Assembly (NCBI RefSeq): GCF_900182725.1
Contig: NZ_FXTO01000015.1
Location: 20,312 to 84,311, forward strand
DNA from: Thalassovita litoralis
GTDB lineage: Bacteria > Pseudomonadota > Alphaproteobacteria > Rhodobacterales > Rhodobacteraceae
Reading direction: 5' to 3'
DNA: 64,000 nucleotides
Shown here one piece after another: positions 16,526 to 26,000 of the stretch (the stretch's first letter is position 1; the number at the start of each line of letters is the position of its first letter). A program made the translations under genes and the position numbers. The notes under the pieces are model-generated. The model was not told the origin of the DNA, did not search any database, and saw nothing but the letters and a program-made list of their open reading frames with translations.

Positions 16526-18289
16526 CTACGCGACCATCCGGGATGTCAGCGAGAGCAGGCGCTCACGGATCAGCGTTTCCCGGTTTTCAACGAATTCGGG
16601 CAGCATCAGCGGGTTCCAGAGGTCTGGCCGGTCACTGATCAGATGGTGTTGGCGGTAGGTGTCGGAGCGGCTGCTGATCCAGGCTTCAAAGGGCATGTCG
16701 CCTTTTTCCAGATTCTCCTGAGCGGGGAGTAACTGCAGATTTCCAACCCGGTTTACGGCAGTTTCGATTGCCTGAATCCGTGTTTCCGGCACATTCATGC
16801 TCATCAGCAGGCGCCGTGCTGTTCTGGCCTGAGCGATGATATGATCGATATGATAGCTGGTGCCATTCCAATCGAGGCCTTCATAGAGCAAGGACAGGAT
16901 CAGGAAGGTTTTGGGTTTGCCGTAGCTGAGTGCCAGAAGATCTTCGATGGCCCGCTCATCCACCTGGGTTTGTCGCCCACCGATGGCAAGTGCATGATAG
17001 AGTTGCTGTTCGGGGAAATCCCGATTGCTTTGTCCCGCCTCGATCAGGGTCTCGCGGGCAATTTTCAGAGTGCGATCCGAGGTGCCGGCAAAGACGCCCA
17101 TCAGGAGGCTGTTGAGGAGCCAGCGCTGGATGGCGCGGGCATTTTGCTGCTCAAAGATCGAGGAGCCCCGCAGGGTGAGGCCGGGGGTTTGGTACATGTA
17201 CCAGACGATGGGCAGGACGGCGTTCAGCGAGGTCAGGTTTTCGGCGGAAATGCCTAACCCATTGAGGAAGCGGAAGGCACGTTCAACGGCATCCTGGATT
17301 GCGTCCCATTCGCGCTCAATATGTGCGATGGTTTCGGTGGTGAAGCTTGAGATGTTATATTGCACGTTCCTGGTGCACAGCATGAGACAGGCTTTCAGGA
17401 CGAAATCCTTATTGATGGCATTGCGGGCGCCCAGGGATTTGTTGATGTGGTCCACGAAGCCGTAAATTTTTTCGCGGGCCGAGCCGTTTTGCCATTTTGA
17501 CGTGATCATCGACATCAGCAGGTCGGATTTTGACAGTTTGACACCACCGTCATTGGCCCGGACAAAGATATCGAGCACCCGCTCCAGGGAGTCGCTGGTT
17601 TCCGTGAAGTAATTGACGGCTTCTTCCTGCCAGATCACCTGATGGAGGCGTTGCAGCGTCTTGCGGACCAGTTTGCGCTGGAAAGGGTGGACGCCGTGGT
17701 GCAACCGCATTTCGGTTCGTATCAGCAGCTGTTCAAGCTGATCGGGTCGCGATGTGTTCAGGATGTCGCCAAGCCGGAACCAGTGGTGCCGGTAATCACT
17801 GCGGGGCGGATGGGTATGAAATCGCAGCCCGTAGCTGACCCCGAGGTTAGCGTCCTCATCTTCGTTTTCCTCCTCCGGGTCGTGCAGCAGATCGATATAG
17901 AGTGTTTTGGTCTCCCAGGCGTCCGGATTTGCCCGACGCTTGAATTTGGCTTTCTCGGCGAAGGTACCTCGCAGAGCGATGAGCAAGGAGGTCATACGCT
18001 GCTGGCCGTCGAGCACCAGAATTGCGTCACGTCCGTCAGCGCTGGTTGGTGTATTCTGCAGTCCGGGTTGCCAGTTTTCAATGAAATTATAGATCCGCAA
18101 CTCTTGCTTGAGTGGTTCTGTGATAGCCCAGAACATGAAAGAGCCGATCGGGTAGCCTTTCAGAAGGGAGTCCATCAGCGTGATCACCTGGTCTGGTCCC
18201 CAGACATAGGGGCGTTGAATGGCTGGAAGAAAATAGCGGTGATTCACATCGGCGAGTAATGTTCCGATCGTGGCGGTGGAATAGCTCAT
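16526..18289 (-). CDS. GmrSD-like DUF262 / HNH (DUF1524-like) defence protein
   Basis: 587 residues from ATG 18289 (MSYSTATIGTLL, AGG eight bases upstream); ATG 18337 would add 16 residues. The N-terminal DUF262 domain shows YFLPAIQRPYVW and the diagnostic ILVLDGQQRMTSLL (about 90), a ParB/Srx-like nucleotidase fold. Near residue 480 YHIDHIIAQA, then VGNLQLLPAQENLEKGD, is an HNH-type motif as in DUF1524. Together these resemble single-chain GmrSD enzymes, type IV restriction systems that cut modified phage DNA using NTPs. A divergent XRE gene may control it. Defence is inferred from the family. Confidence 0.8.
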   Translation of the reverse strand: MSYSTATIGTLLADVNHRYFLPAIQRPYVWGPDQVITLMDSLLKGYPIGSFMFWAITEPLKQELRIYNFIENWQPGLQNTPTSADGRDAILVLDGQQRMTSLLIALRGTFAEKAKFKRRANPDAWETKTLYIDLLHDPEEENEDEDANLGVSYGLRFHTHPPRSDYRHHWFRLGDILNTSRPDQLEQLLIRTEMRLHHGVHPFQRKLVRKTLQRLHQVIWQEEAVNYFTETSDSLERVLDIFVRANDGGVKLSKSDLLMSMITSKWQNGSAREKIYGFVDHINKSLGARNAINKDFVLKACLMLCTRNVQYNISSFTTETIAHIEREWDAIQDAVERAFRFLNGLGISAENLTSLNAVLPIVWYMYQTPGLTLRGSSIFEQQNARAIQRWLLNSLLMGVFAGTSDRTLKIARETLIEAGQSNRDFPEQQLYHALAIGGRQTQVDERAIEDLLALSYGKPKTFLILSLLYEGLDWNGTSYHIDHIIAQARTARRLLMSMNVPETRIQAIETAVNRVGNLQLLPAQENLEKGDMPFEAWISSRSDTYRQHHLISDRPDLWNPLMLPEFVENRETLIRERLLSLTSRMVA

Positions 18290-18451
18290 TGGGTACCTGA
18301 CTGAAAAGGCGGACCGATGCCGGATCGGGAGGGTCACGCGTTACGGTGCAAGGGGAGGGGCAGGTGCAGGCCGGTCGGTGGAGCTGGCCAGGCCTTGGCA
18401 TTAGGTCGTGATCATCGGGCATCCGGTCATTTTGGGCATTTTGACCTAATA

Positions 18452-18463
18452 GAACAATTGTTC
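18452..18463. promoter_or_regulatory. 12-bp palindrome in the DUF262/XRE divergent region
   Basis: GAACAATTGTTC is a perfect palindrome placed 26 bases before the XRE start and about 160 before the DUF262 start. It is a good candidate operator for the XRE protein. It also has the GAAC-N4-GTTC form of Gram-positive LexA boxes, but alphaproteobacterial LexA uses a different motif. Confidence 0.45.
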
Positions 18464-18488
18464 GTGGTGGGGTGTCAAGCCATGCGGG

Positions 18489-18779
18489 ATGGCTAACCGC
18501 ATGAAACGACAGAACGAAGATTTGCTGATTGCCTTCTCGGTGGTGCTGTCGCAACTGCGTCAGCGTGCCAGCCTGACGCAGGAGGAATTGGCGGAACGGG
18601 CTGATGTTTCAACGCGGTTCGTGTCGTTTCTGGAGACGGCGCGTCGTCAGCCTTCGCTTTCGGCTTTATATGCTCTCAGTTCCGGATTGGGTATTCGGTT
18701 GCAGGATCTGGTGATTGAGGTGGAGCGGCAATATGAACAGATGGATTCTGGCGTGCAGGAGCCATCCGAACCGCAGTGA
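18489..18779 (+). CDS. XRE-family regulator divergent to the DUF262 gene
   Basis: 96 residues from ATG 18489, or 92 from ATG 18501 (which has GGGATGG 10 bases upstream). LTQEELAERADVSTRFVSFLETARRQPSLSALYALSSGLGI is a textbook HTH_XRE domain at about 30-72. It resembles controller-type regulators that set expression of toxic restriction genes, and it is divergent from the GmrSD-like gene across 200 bases with a perfect palindrome in between. That it controls the DUF262 gene is inference. Confidence 0.75.
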   Translation: MANRMKRQNEDLLIAFSVVLSQLRQRASLTQEELAERADVSTRFVSFLETARRQPSLSALYALSSGLGIRLQDLVIEVERQYEQMDSGVQEPSEPQ

Positions 18780-19022
18780 TATGGGTTTTTTGGGGGGGAT
18801 GACCGGACTGTCGTGCTGACAGAAAAGGGCATATTCTGCGGGCCGATTTTTCAACTTTAGCGTGATATGACTTGTGTACAGTGCTGATGCTGGTGTGGGT
18901 TTTTATCTGGCAGCTCGGAGGGGGCCTGTGACAGTTTTTTGGCGTCAGGGGATGGGCCAGGTGTCCGCAGGGTGGATTTTGGATGGGTGACGGGATATTG
19001 CATTAACGTTGCTTCAACGTAA

Positions 19023-19736
19023 ATGGGAAAGCGTTTTGTCATGTTGCTTTGTTATGTTTTCGTTTCTTATGGACCCAATCCGACATTGCGACCGGAATCT
19101 TATCTGGAGGGTTTGCCGCAAACGCGGGCTTTGCAGGCTTGGGTTCAGGAGAGGCTGCCGGATCAGGTGTGTAGGTATTATTGCGATTATCGGAGGAGGG
19201 TGCGTTCGTTGTCGGACTTGCCCAGGTTGAGGGCGGTATTGACGGTGGCGCGTGAGGTGGACGCTCCGGTTTTTATCGATGATTTTTCGAGAGTGTTTGC
19301 GCGCTGTGAGACGATTGAGGGTGCGGTGGCGTTGGTGGAGGAGCTGCGTGCGTTGGGGGGGCGGTTTTATGATTTGAAGCGGGGGAAGGTGTTTGTTGAT
19401 CTGACGCAGGGGGAATTGGGGGATTTGCTGAAGCTGGCTTTGGGGCGGATCGGGTTGGAGGGGGTACGGAAGGCGCGGGGGGCGTCTGGGAATGCGCAAA
19501 CGGCGAAGGCGACGCAGATGTCGCTGCGGGTGCGGAGGATCAGAGCGGATCGGGTGGCTGAAGCTTTGTTGAAGTTGCGTGATCGATTGCGGGAGGAGCA
19601 TGGAGCTGTGGGTTTGCGGCAGCTTGCAGAGGCGGCGAATTTGGAGGGATTGCGGACTTCTCGGGGTGGGATGTGGTCCGTATCGACGGTTCAGCGGAGT
19701 TTGAAGCGTCTGGAGGGGGGAGGCCGCTCTGAGTGA
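19023..19736 (+). CDS. Recombinase-like protein (serine recombinase relative)
   Basis: 237 residues from ATG 19023, or 231 from ATG 19041. The N-terminal half has the spacing of a resolvase catalytic domain (LLCYVFVSYG; LPRLRAVLTVAREVDAPVFIDDFSRVFA; VELRALGGRFYDL) and the C-terminus LRTSRGGMWSVSTVQRSLKRL matches the end of the Recombinase domain of large serine recombinases (T-x-RGG-x-W-S-x-x-TV). It lacks the central zinc-ribbon/coiled-coil parts and several catalytic arginines are not obvious, so it may be a divergent or inactive relative. The codon use is unusually GGG-rich. Confidence 0.5.
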   Translation: MGKRFVMLLCYVFVSYGPNPTLRPESYLEGLPQTRALQAWVQERLPDQVCRYYCDYRRRVRSLSDLPRLRAVLTVAREVDAPVFIDDFSRVFARCETIEGAVALVEELRALGGRFYDLKRGKVFVDLTQGELGDLLKLALGRIGLEGVRKARGASGNAQTAKATQMSLRVRRIRADRVAEALLKLRDRLREEHGAVGLRQLAEAANLEGLRTSRGGMWSVSTVQRSLKRLEGGGRSE

Positions 19737-20178
19737 ATTGCCCGTGTCCGCTATTTTAAAAAATTTTAGAATGAAAAATGGTCGAAGGGGAGTGTGGGGG
19801 AAGAAATAAGCTAATAGGGAGCGCTTTGAGGGGGTTGAGCGATGGTGTCTGTTTGAAACAATGCAGCTAGCTTGAAGTGCTGTGCTTGGGGAGACGGAGA
19901 GGCGTCAGAAATTTGTTAAGAAAAGTTTTCGGGGCGGGAGGGTCTGGATTGGATTGGGGCTGTCGATATTTCGGACTTGGGCTTCTTTTTCTATGAGCTG
20001 GGCTGTCGAAAAACGCGTCTCTGAGTGCGTTGCTGAATTTGAGCGTTTGGGGTTACTGGGGTCACGCGGGCGCACTCAGCGCGCGTCTCAGCGACCCTCA
20101 GGGGCATTCCAGTCGCGGTGCTGGGTGTATAAAGATGGGGTGGTCTTATGCAGATCGGGGTAGCTGGTTGAAGTGAGG
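19737..20178. other. Intergenic stretch with a 9-bp inverted repeat
   Basis: About 440 bases without a convincing gene; a 93-codon frame at 19882-20163 has no recognisable content. CTGAGTGCG at 20021-20029 and CGCACTCAG at 20071-20079 are perfect inverted repeats 41 bases apart, near the 3' end of the unrecognised gene that follows. Confidence 0.4.
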
Positions 20179-21546
20179 TCAGCCGTGCCGGTTCCAGTCT
20201 GTGCCGAGTTGTTTGAGGGCGCGGTAAATCTTTTGATTGAAGGGGCTCCAGGCAACCAAGCGACCCTTTTCGTACATCCGCGTTGGGCGGGAGGCGATCA
20301 GCCTTTTTGCGTATCTTTGACTTTGAAGGTCTTCGATAGCACGGTGGAGCCGATCAAGACCGTACACGCCACTGCGCGCAAAAACCTTTTGCTCGGTTGA
20401 TGTCACCTTCACGTCGAGTTCTTTGGTGGCGCAGGTTTTGCCGAAACTTGGCAGAAAAAAATCGAAGAAAGGCTTGCGAAGTTCCTTGAAGCTGTGCCGA
20501 TACAATGCGCCGATCGTATTCAGGTGGACGGCCCCGTGCCCACCGCATTCATCGGCGGCACCGGTCAGTGTGACCTCGAGGCGGCTGCGTTGACGCTCAA
20601 GGGGTAAAGTTACAAATGTCCCTTTTAGGGGATCGCGCCGATCCGTGATTTTGTCCATCGTGCGCAACATTACCAACCCTTTTCTCGGCCCGATATATCC
20701 GGTTTTGTCAACTTTGGGTTGAGCGTGCTGTTTGAGGTCCAAGGCTGTCAGGCGCTGCTTGTCGAGACCCAATCTGGCGGCCAGAACAATCAGGCCGGGG
20801 CTCAGATCTTTGCCCGTCGGATTGACTAAAAATGTTGCCTTTTCCGGATCATGCGGTGCCCCGTGAAATCTAGGCCAACCTTGTTCCATTTCGGTCAAGA
20901 CGGGGGCCGGACGCAGATGACGACGCAAAATATCAGTCATTTGCCAGCGCAGCAGATTGGCCTCATGTGGTGCCATCGCATGGGGATGCTTGACGTAGAT
21001 ATCCACAGATATCTCGATCCCGGTGATAGGGATATTCGCTGCGGATGTCGTGATTGCATATTTGTCGATGATTTGTTCCAGGACCGGGAGCAATGTTTTG
21101 GGTTCAGGCTGCTGGAATTTTACCAGGAAGTCCCTGCCAATATATCGCCTCTCTTCTTTTGGGCCTGACACGTAAACTGTTCCGTTTGCGCCCAGAGCTT
21201 TCAGCATGTTGGTGATGGCCGGCTGCATGTTGCGAGCCTGATGAACTTCGGGGGTTGCTATGCGGATTTGCACCCAGTCGATGACCGCCTTTTGTTTGTA
21301 AACGTTCAGATCGACATCTGGCGTCAGAAGACTCCGACTGCGCAATATAGGTTGAACCTTGCCATCTTTACTCGGGCAATAGGGGCTACTTTTATAGTGC
21401 AGGACTGGGGGAGCGAGGTGGGCAGGCCATTCTGGAGCTGCGTCAAAAACCAGAGGAATGTCCAAATCCATCATGCGCGGCTCATTGGTCTTGTGGTTGC
21501 TCAGAAGGGTGATTTGGGGGGCTGCCGCAGCCGGATCAAGTATCAT
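20179..21546 (-). CDS. Unrecognised protein, weakly replication-initiator-like
   Basis: 455 residues from the first ATG; a start at MMDLDIPLVF (21474 or 21471) would remove about 25. I do not recognise the family with confidence. The pattern AVIDWVQIRI, ITGIEISVDIYVK, KGLVMLRTMDK and QRSRLEVTLTG recalls rolling-circle replication initiators of filamentous-phage or plasmid type, where such strands carry the active site, but no clear HUH motif or catalytic Tyr pair is visible. There is no signal peptide or membrane segment. It is flanked by a recombinase-like gene and pilin-like genes. Confidence 0.35.
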   Translation of the reverse strand: MILDPAAAAPQITLLSNHKTNEPRMMDLDIPLVFDAAPEWPAHLAPPVLHYKSSPYCPSKDGKVQPILRSRSLLTPDVDLNVYKQKAVIDWVQIRIATPEVHQARNMQPAITNMLKALGANGTVYVSGPKEERRYIGRDFLVKFQQPEPKTLLPVLEQIIDKYAITTSAANIPITGIEISVDIYVKHPHAMAPHEANLLRWQMTDILRRHLRPAPVLTEMEQGWPRFHGAPHDPEKATFLVNPTGKDLSPGLIVLAARLGLDKQRLTALDLKQHAQPKVDKTGYIGPRKGLVMLRTMDKITDRRDPLKGTFVTLPLERQRSRLEVTLTGAADECGGHGAVHLNTIGALYRHSFKELRKPFFDFFLPSFGKTCATKELDVKVTSTEQKVFARSGVYGLDRLHRAIEDLQSQRYAKRLIASRPTRMYEKGRLVAWSPFNQKIYRALKQLGTDWNRHG

Positions 21547-21619
21547 GTCCCGGTGTATAGCTACATTTTGAAGTGTTTTTAGTGTAGCATCCGTCCGAAA
21601 TGGGGGGAGGAACCATTAG

Positions 21620-21643
21620 AAAAAGGCCGCGGTATTTACCGCG
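21620..21643 (-). terminator. Intrinsic terminator after the first pilin gene
   Basis: On the minus strand CGCGGTA and TACCGCG form a 7-bp stem (21628-21634 with 21637-21643) followed by a run of five T residues (AAAAA at 21620-21624 on the plus strand). It is well placed about 50 bases behind the pilin stop codon. Confidence 0.7.
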
Positions 21644-21693
21644 ACCCTTCGTGACACTTCCGAAAGGATACTTCTCGGACTCAAAGTTGGTTA

Positions 21694-21888
21694 TTAGCCG
21701 CCGATGGTGGTGGTGGCGTCAGCGCCATCCAGAGCCGTGGTCATTTCGGTGGTCAGACCCGAGGTCGAGGTTTCCACAGCACTGAATGCTGCGATGGCCA
21801 GACCCACAACCGCTGCGGTCAGCACGACCCAGTCAACCGTTACGGCACCGTCTTCGTCATTGCGGAAGTTCTTGATGAATTTGATCAT
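21694..21888 (-). CDS. Flp-family (type IVb) pilin-like small protein
   Basis: 64 residues from ATG 21888 (MIKFIKNFRNDEDG) with GAGGGA upstream. A short basic leader, then DEDGAVTVDWVVLTAAVVGLAIAAF, the G-A-x-x-x-(D/E) junction and hydrophobic helix of Flp/Fap pilins that prepilin peptidase cleaves after Gly. No cpaB-F/tad genes are nearby, so any assembly apparatus would be elsewhere. It has its own terminator. A paralogue lies 510 bases upstream. Pilin-like structure is clear; function as a pilus subunit is inferred. Confidence 0.75.
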   Translation of the reverse strand: MIKFIKNFRNDEDGAVTVDWVVLTAAVVGLAIAAFSAVETSTSGLTTEMTTALDGADATTTIGG

Positions 21889-22398
21889 TGTGATGTCCCT
21901 CTTCAGGTTAAGCTTGAACCGCTTTGACACTGACAGGCCCCTCATCTTTTGCCTTACCATCGCGGTATGGAGCTAAGATGACGGCAGAATCGGGCGAGAA
22001 TGAGGAGGGATCTGTGCGTTTTAGAGGAAAATTCCGGACTTTTTTCGCATCAGCTTTCCAGCATGTAAGTGGCAGCGTTCCTGCTAAATACTGGCTTATG
22101 CCAACAGCTCAACTGGGTTCTATAAGAGCTGGCGTAAGGATAGGGGGTGACTGACAAATAAACGCTGTAGCGATATCCCACGAACCGTTGCTTAGGCGAT
22201 ACGAGCGGCTGCCTGATAAAAACCCTGATCTACCGTAACCTTAACCAAGCTGCATTTTGGTCGAAAAAACACGGTCATCCTCAATTTCGCGCGCAAGGGT
22301 GATTCCATCCCTCAAAAGCCTCGCCCTTTTGCAAGTGGTCTTCCTTACCGGCAACTTCACAATCATCACGGAAGGCAAGCTGGCATCGCTGCAATTCC
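21889..22398. other. Spacer between the two pilin-like genes
   Basis: About 510 bases with no recognisable coding sequence. It holds the ribosome site of the first pilin gene at its left end and presumably that gene's promoter. The A/T-rich stretch GGTCGAAAAAACACGG near 22260-22275 is the only notable tract. Confidence 0.4.
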
Positions 22399-22584
22399 TC
22401 AGTCGCGGGCCTGCACATTTTGAGCCTGTGTTGCGACCACATTTCTGAGAAACCCGTTTGGAGATGTGGTGGCTGTTGCCAAGACAGCAGCCGTCAGCCC
22501 AATAAGGGCGGAGGCGATCACGACCCAGTTCACGGCCACAGCGCCCGATTGGTTGCGACAGAAATGTTTGATAAGGTTTATCAT
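22399..22584 (-). CDS. Second Flp-like pilin, diverged paralogue
   Basis: 61 residues from ATG 22584 (MINLIKHFCRNQSG). It shows the same plan as the pilin at 21694: basic leader, GAVAVNWVVIASALIGLTAAVL helix, short polar tail. The conserved acidic residue five after the cleaved Gly (Glu/Asp in pilins; Asp in the first copy) is Asn here (AVAVNW), which may affect assembly. The ORF extends upstream to 22719 but only from this ATG is it family-like. The tail is divergent. Confidence 0.65.
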   Translation of the reverse strand: MINLIKHFCRNQSGAVAVNWVVIASALIGLTAAVLATATTSPNGFLRNVVATQAQNVQARD

Positions 22585-23071
22585 GGTAAAATGCAGGTGT
22601 CCTAGTTTTGAGGTTGGAACTGACCTCACCATCCGATGCAGGCAAGATTGCGGCAGATTTCGTGCATTTTCTGGCACCGGAAAGGCAGCTGGGTGCCTGA
22701 TTTCCAGTTCAAATGACATCTCTCCTAACTTTCGATTCTGAAGGGTTTCCCCTTCAGGGGATGGAGGTTAGGTGCTTTCTGGAAACAAGTCGGAGATTCA
22801 TTCGCCATTGTCTCCGGAAGAGGGATGGTTGTCACTTTAAAAGAGGCGAAATGACGTCATTTCTTGCCATAGTTATGCCTTATTCCTTAGGGTGAGCAGG
22901 TGCCAGGATTGCAGTCCAAGTATTCTCAGGCACCACTTTGGTATCAGTTCTGGGTGGGGGCCCAACTTTTTACCGGCAGTGTAACAAGTTCGGGGGGCGT
23001 TGGAATGGTCGCAGATTGCCATGAGAGGTCTGTGATCATTTCCTTCACGTCATCTCGCCACGGTTCGGTGC
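22585..23071. other. Long leader region before the polymer operon
   Basis: About 490 bases between divergent genes. It contains the perfect hairpin CTGAAGGG-TTTC-CCCTTCAG at 22738-22757 and probably promoters for both the pilin and the polymer operon. No coding frame was recognised. Confidence 0.4.
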
Positions 23072-23092
23072 ATGATATGGCGGGTTATCCGA

Positions 23093-26000
23093 ATGGCGCT
23101 CGGGGGCTACAGTTTCGTTTTCGATGTGGATGATGAGCATGGTGCCAAGGTGTTTCATGATGGCACCCGGCATCGTGGGAAACGCGTCAAGCGGCTGACT
23201 GTGGCTATTATATGCATCTTTCTGACTTGGTTGATGTTGTTTCTGGACGGCACAATCTCTCTGTCAGGTCTCTGGAACGAAGTTACCCTGCGCTGGCAAT
23301 TAAACCGATTGACCGGTTCGGTTGCCCAACCAGCCGCAACGACGGGCTCTCCAGGCCACATTCATGATGCTTTGCCCGTTGCCGCGTTCACTGATCGAGG
23401 CCCCCATTGCATGCCACAAAGACCGCCAGCCTATGCAGCCATGGCGGGCGAGGCGGGCCACAATCAATATTTCGGCCATATTCCGACAGCGCTTGAGTGG
23501 TCGACCCTTTCCCTGAAGAACAGCTGTGACATGCTGAATGTCCTGATGCCTGACTGGGTTGTTCTGCGTGAGGGGACGCGGAAGATTGAGATCGATATTG
23601 AGGATACCAGCGTCCGAGGGACCGTGGAAGACTATATGGCGCGGGCTGTGCAGCATCCGCAGTTGCTGCCAACCATCACGCTTGAGTTTGCCTCTGCGCC
23701 AGAGTCTTTCGTCCAGCAGATTTTACATTCAGATCAATCGGGGGATCTCAGTCAAAACCTGTCAGCGATATCGACTGGCCTGGAGGCCTCCGGGCTTTGT
23801 TTGGACTTCCGTCAATTGGACGCTCAGGCTCTGAAACAGCTGACCCCGTTTTTAAACAGGTTCAGCGCAAAATTCCGGGCAGATGATCTGCGCTCGTGTC
23901 TGGTTTTGTCCGTCGACCAGAAGATTTGGAGCGATAGGGCCCTGATGGCGTCTTTCAACCATGTCATTCTCAAGGCCTTTCGAGAACCTTGGGCGGGATC
24001 TACACCAGCCCCTCTTGCGGATCCGGCATGGCTGGAAGCGGTTACCCGGGATGCATTGGCCTCGATAGATCCGGATCGGTTGACCATCGCTCTGGGTAAT
24101 TTTGCGGTAGAATGGCAGTTACGTGACCCACTGCCAACTCTTCTGCCTTATGGCGAAGCGGTCTCCCGGATTGCTGAAGCCGGCGGCCAATTGCGCTTCA
24201 GCGCCGAGACGGGGAACAGTTTCAGCAGCTTTCGGGACGATCAAAACCGCAGTCACAAATTATGGCTGATGGATGCGGTTTCTGTGCATAATCAGCTTCA
24301 GACCCTCAAAGGACTGGGAGTGCGCAACATTGGTATCTGGTCCCTCGGCAAGGAGGATCCGGGCCTCTGGAACGTGTTGGCTGAGCAGTATCAGGATCCG
24401 GCATCGCTGATGGCTCAGCTTTCGCCAATGAGCTTACCCAATTACATCTCTTACGAAGGGAAAGGGGCCTTTCTGGAGGTTACCTCCGAAGCGGAACCCG
24501 GTTTGCGTTTTGTTTCCTTTGACACTCAAACCGGTTTTGTTCGCGATGTTGAGTATCAGAAACTGCCCAAGCCTTATCGTTTGAAACGATATGGTCAGCC
24601 AGCTGCGCACAAGCTCGTTCTGACCTTCGACGATGGACCGCATGCGGATTATACCCGGGCTATTCTCGACACTCTGAAAGAGACCCAAACGCCGGCAGCT
24701 TTCTTCGTAGTGGGCGCGCGCGTTCTGGAAGAGCCCGACTTGTTGAAGCGCATGATTGAGGAAGGGCATGAGGTTGGCTCGCATACATTTTCCCACCCGC
24801 GTATGGATCAGGTCTCTCAGTCCCGGACTGCGCTTGAACACGGGATGATGAGCAAGCTGATTGCAGGCTATTCCGGGCATGAAACGAAACTGTATCGAGA
24901 ACCGTTTCTGCGAGCAGGAGGGCCCATTGAAGCCAGTCGCGTGCGGTCTTTGATGGACGTTCAGGCCCGGGGCGGGATCATTTCCGGTATGGATATTGTC
25001 CCTAAGGATTGGGAGGGCCTGACCACACAGGAGATCGTTGATTATGTTGTTGGCGAAGTAAAGCGGGGGGCAGGAAATGTTATTTTGCTCCATGATGGTG
25101 GCGAGGATCGCTCCGCATCGGTCGCCGCTGTGCCGCTCCTGATCGCAACACTGCGCACGGAGGGTTATGAGTTTACAACATTGGCCGATCTGCTCGGAAC
25201 GACCCACAGTGCCCTGATGCCGGAAACCGGGGGCAGTTGGTTGCTCTTCGACCGGCTTTCTTTTGAGTTCCTGTCAGTGAGTTGGAGCGGTCTGGAGTGG
25301 GTGTTCTGGGCCGTTCTGATTATCGGTGTCGTCCGGATGCTCAGCATTCTGGTGCTGGCGATCATCCGTCAACGCACGCCTCCCCTCAAAGCCGGATATC
25401 ATCCGAAGGTAACAGTCGTGATTCCAGCTCATAACGAAGAGAACGTCATCGTGAAATGCGTCCGCAGCGTGCTGGCCAATGATTATGCGAATTTTGATGT
25501 GCTGATCGTTGATGATGGTTCAACCGATGGCACATTCGACCGGCTTTTTGCGACATTCTGCAATACGCCCCGGGTACGTTTGCTGGCGCAGTTCAATCGC
25601 GGTAAATGGGCCGCATTGAACACTGCGATTGCAGCAGTGAAATCTGAAGTCATCGTCTGTATTGATGCGGATACGGAAGTTCGGCCCGATGCCATCCGTC
25701 ATCTTGTGCAACAGTTCAATAATCCGCGCGTCGGTGCCGTGGCTGGCAAGATTGCGGTCGGCAACCGCAAGGGCTTGCTGACCCGACTGCAAGCGCTCGA
25801 ATATGTGACATCGCAGAACTTTGATCGTCGGGCCTATGATCTGCTGAATGGTATGTTGGTTGTTCCGGGGGCACTCGGAGCCTGGCGCGTCGACGCCATT
25901 CGCAAGGCCGGGCTCTATTCGCGCGACACAATGACTGAGGATGCCGATCTGACCATCGCGGTCACACGGGCGGGGTATCGGGTCACATATGAAGAGCGTG

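Noticed and set aside
18452..18463. GAACAATTGTTC as an SOS (LexA) box
   Set aside because: Alphaproteobacterial LexA recognises a GTTC-N7-GTTC motif; this GAAC-N4-GTTC form belongs to Gram-positives, so an XRE operator is likelier.
19882..20163. 93-codon plus-strand frame
   Set aside because: No family resemblance or neighbour link; composition looks non-coding.
22738..22757. Hairpin CTGAAGGG-TTTC-CCCTTCAG as a terminator
   Set aside because: It lies in a divergent promoter region with no gene running into it and no T-run.
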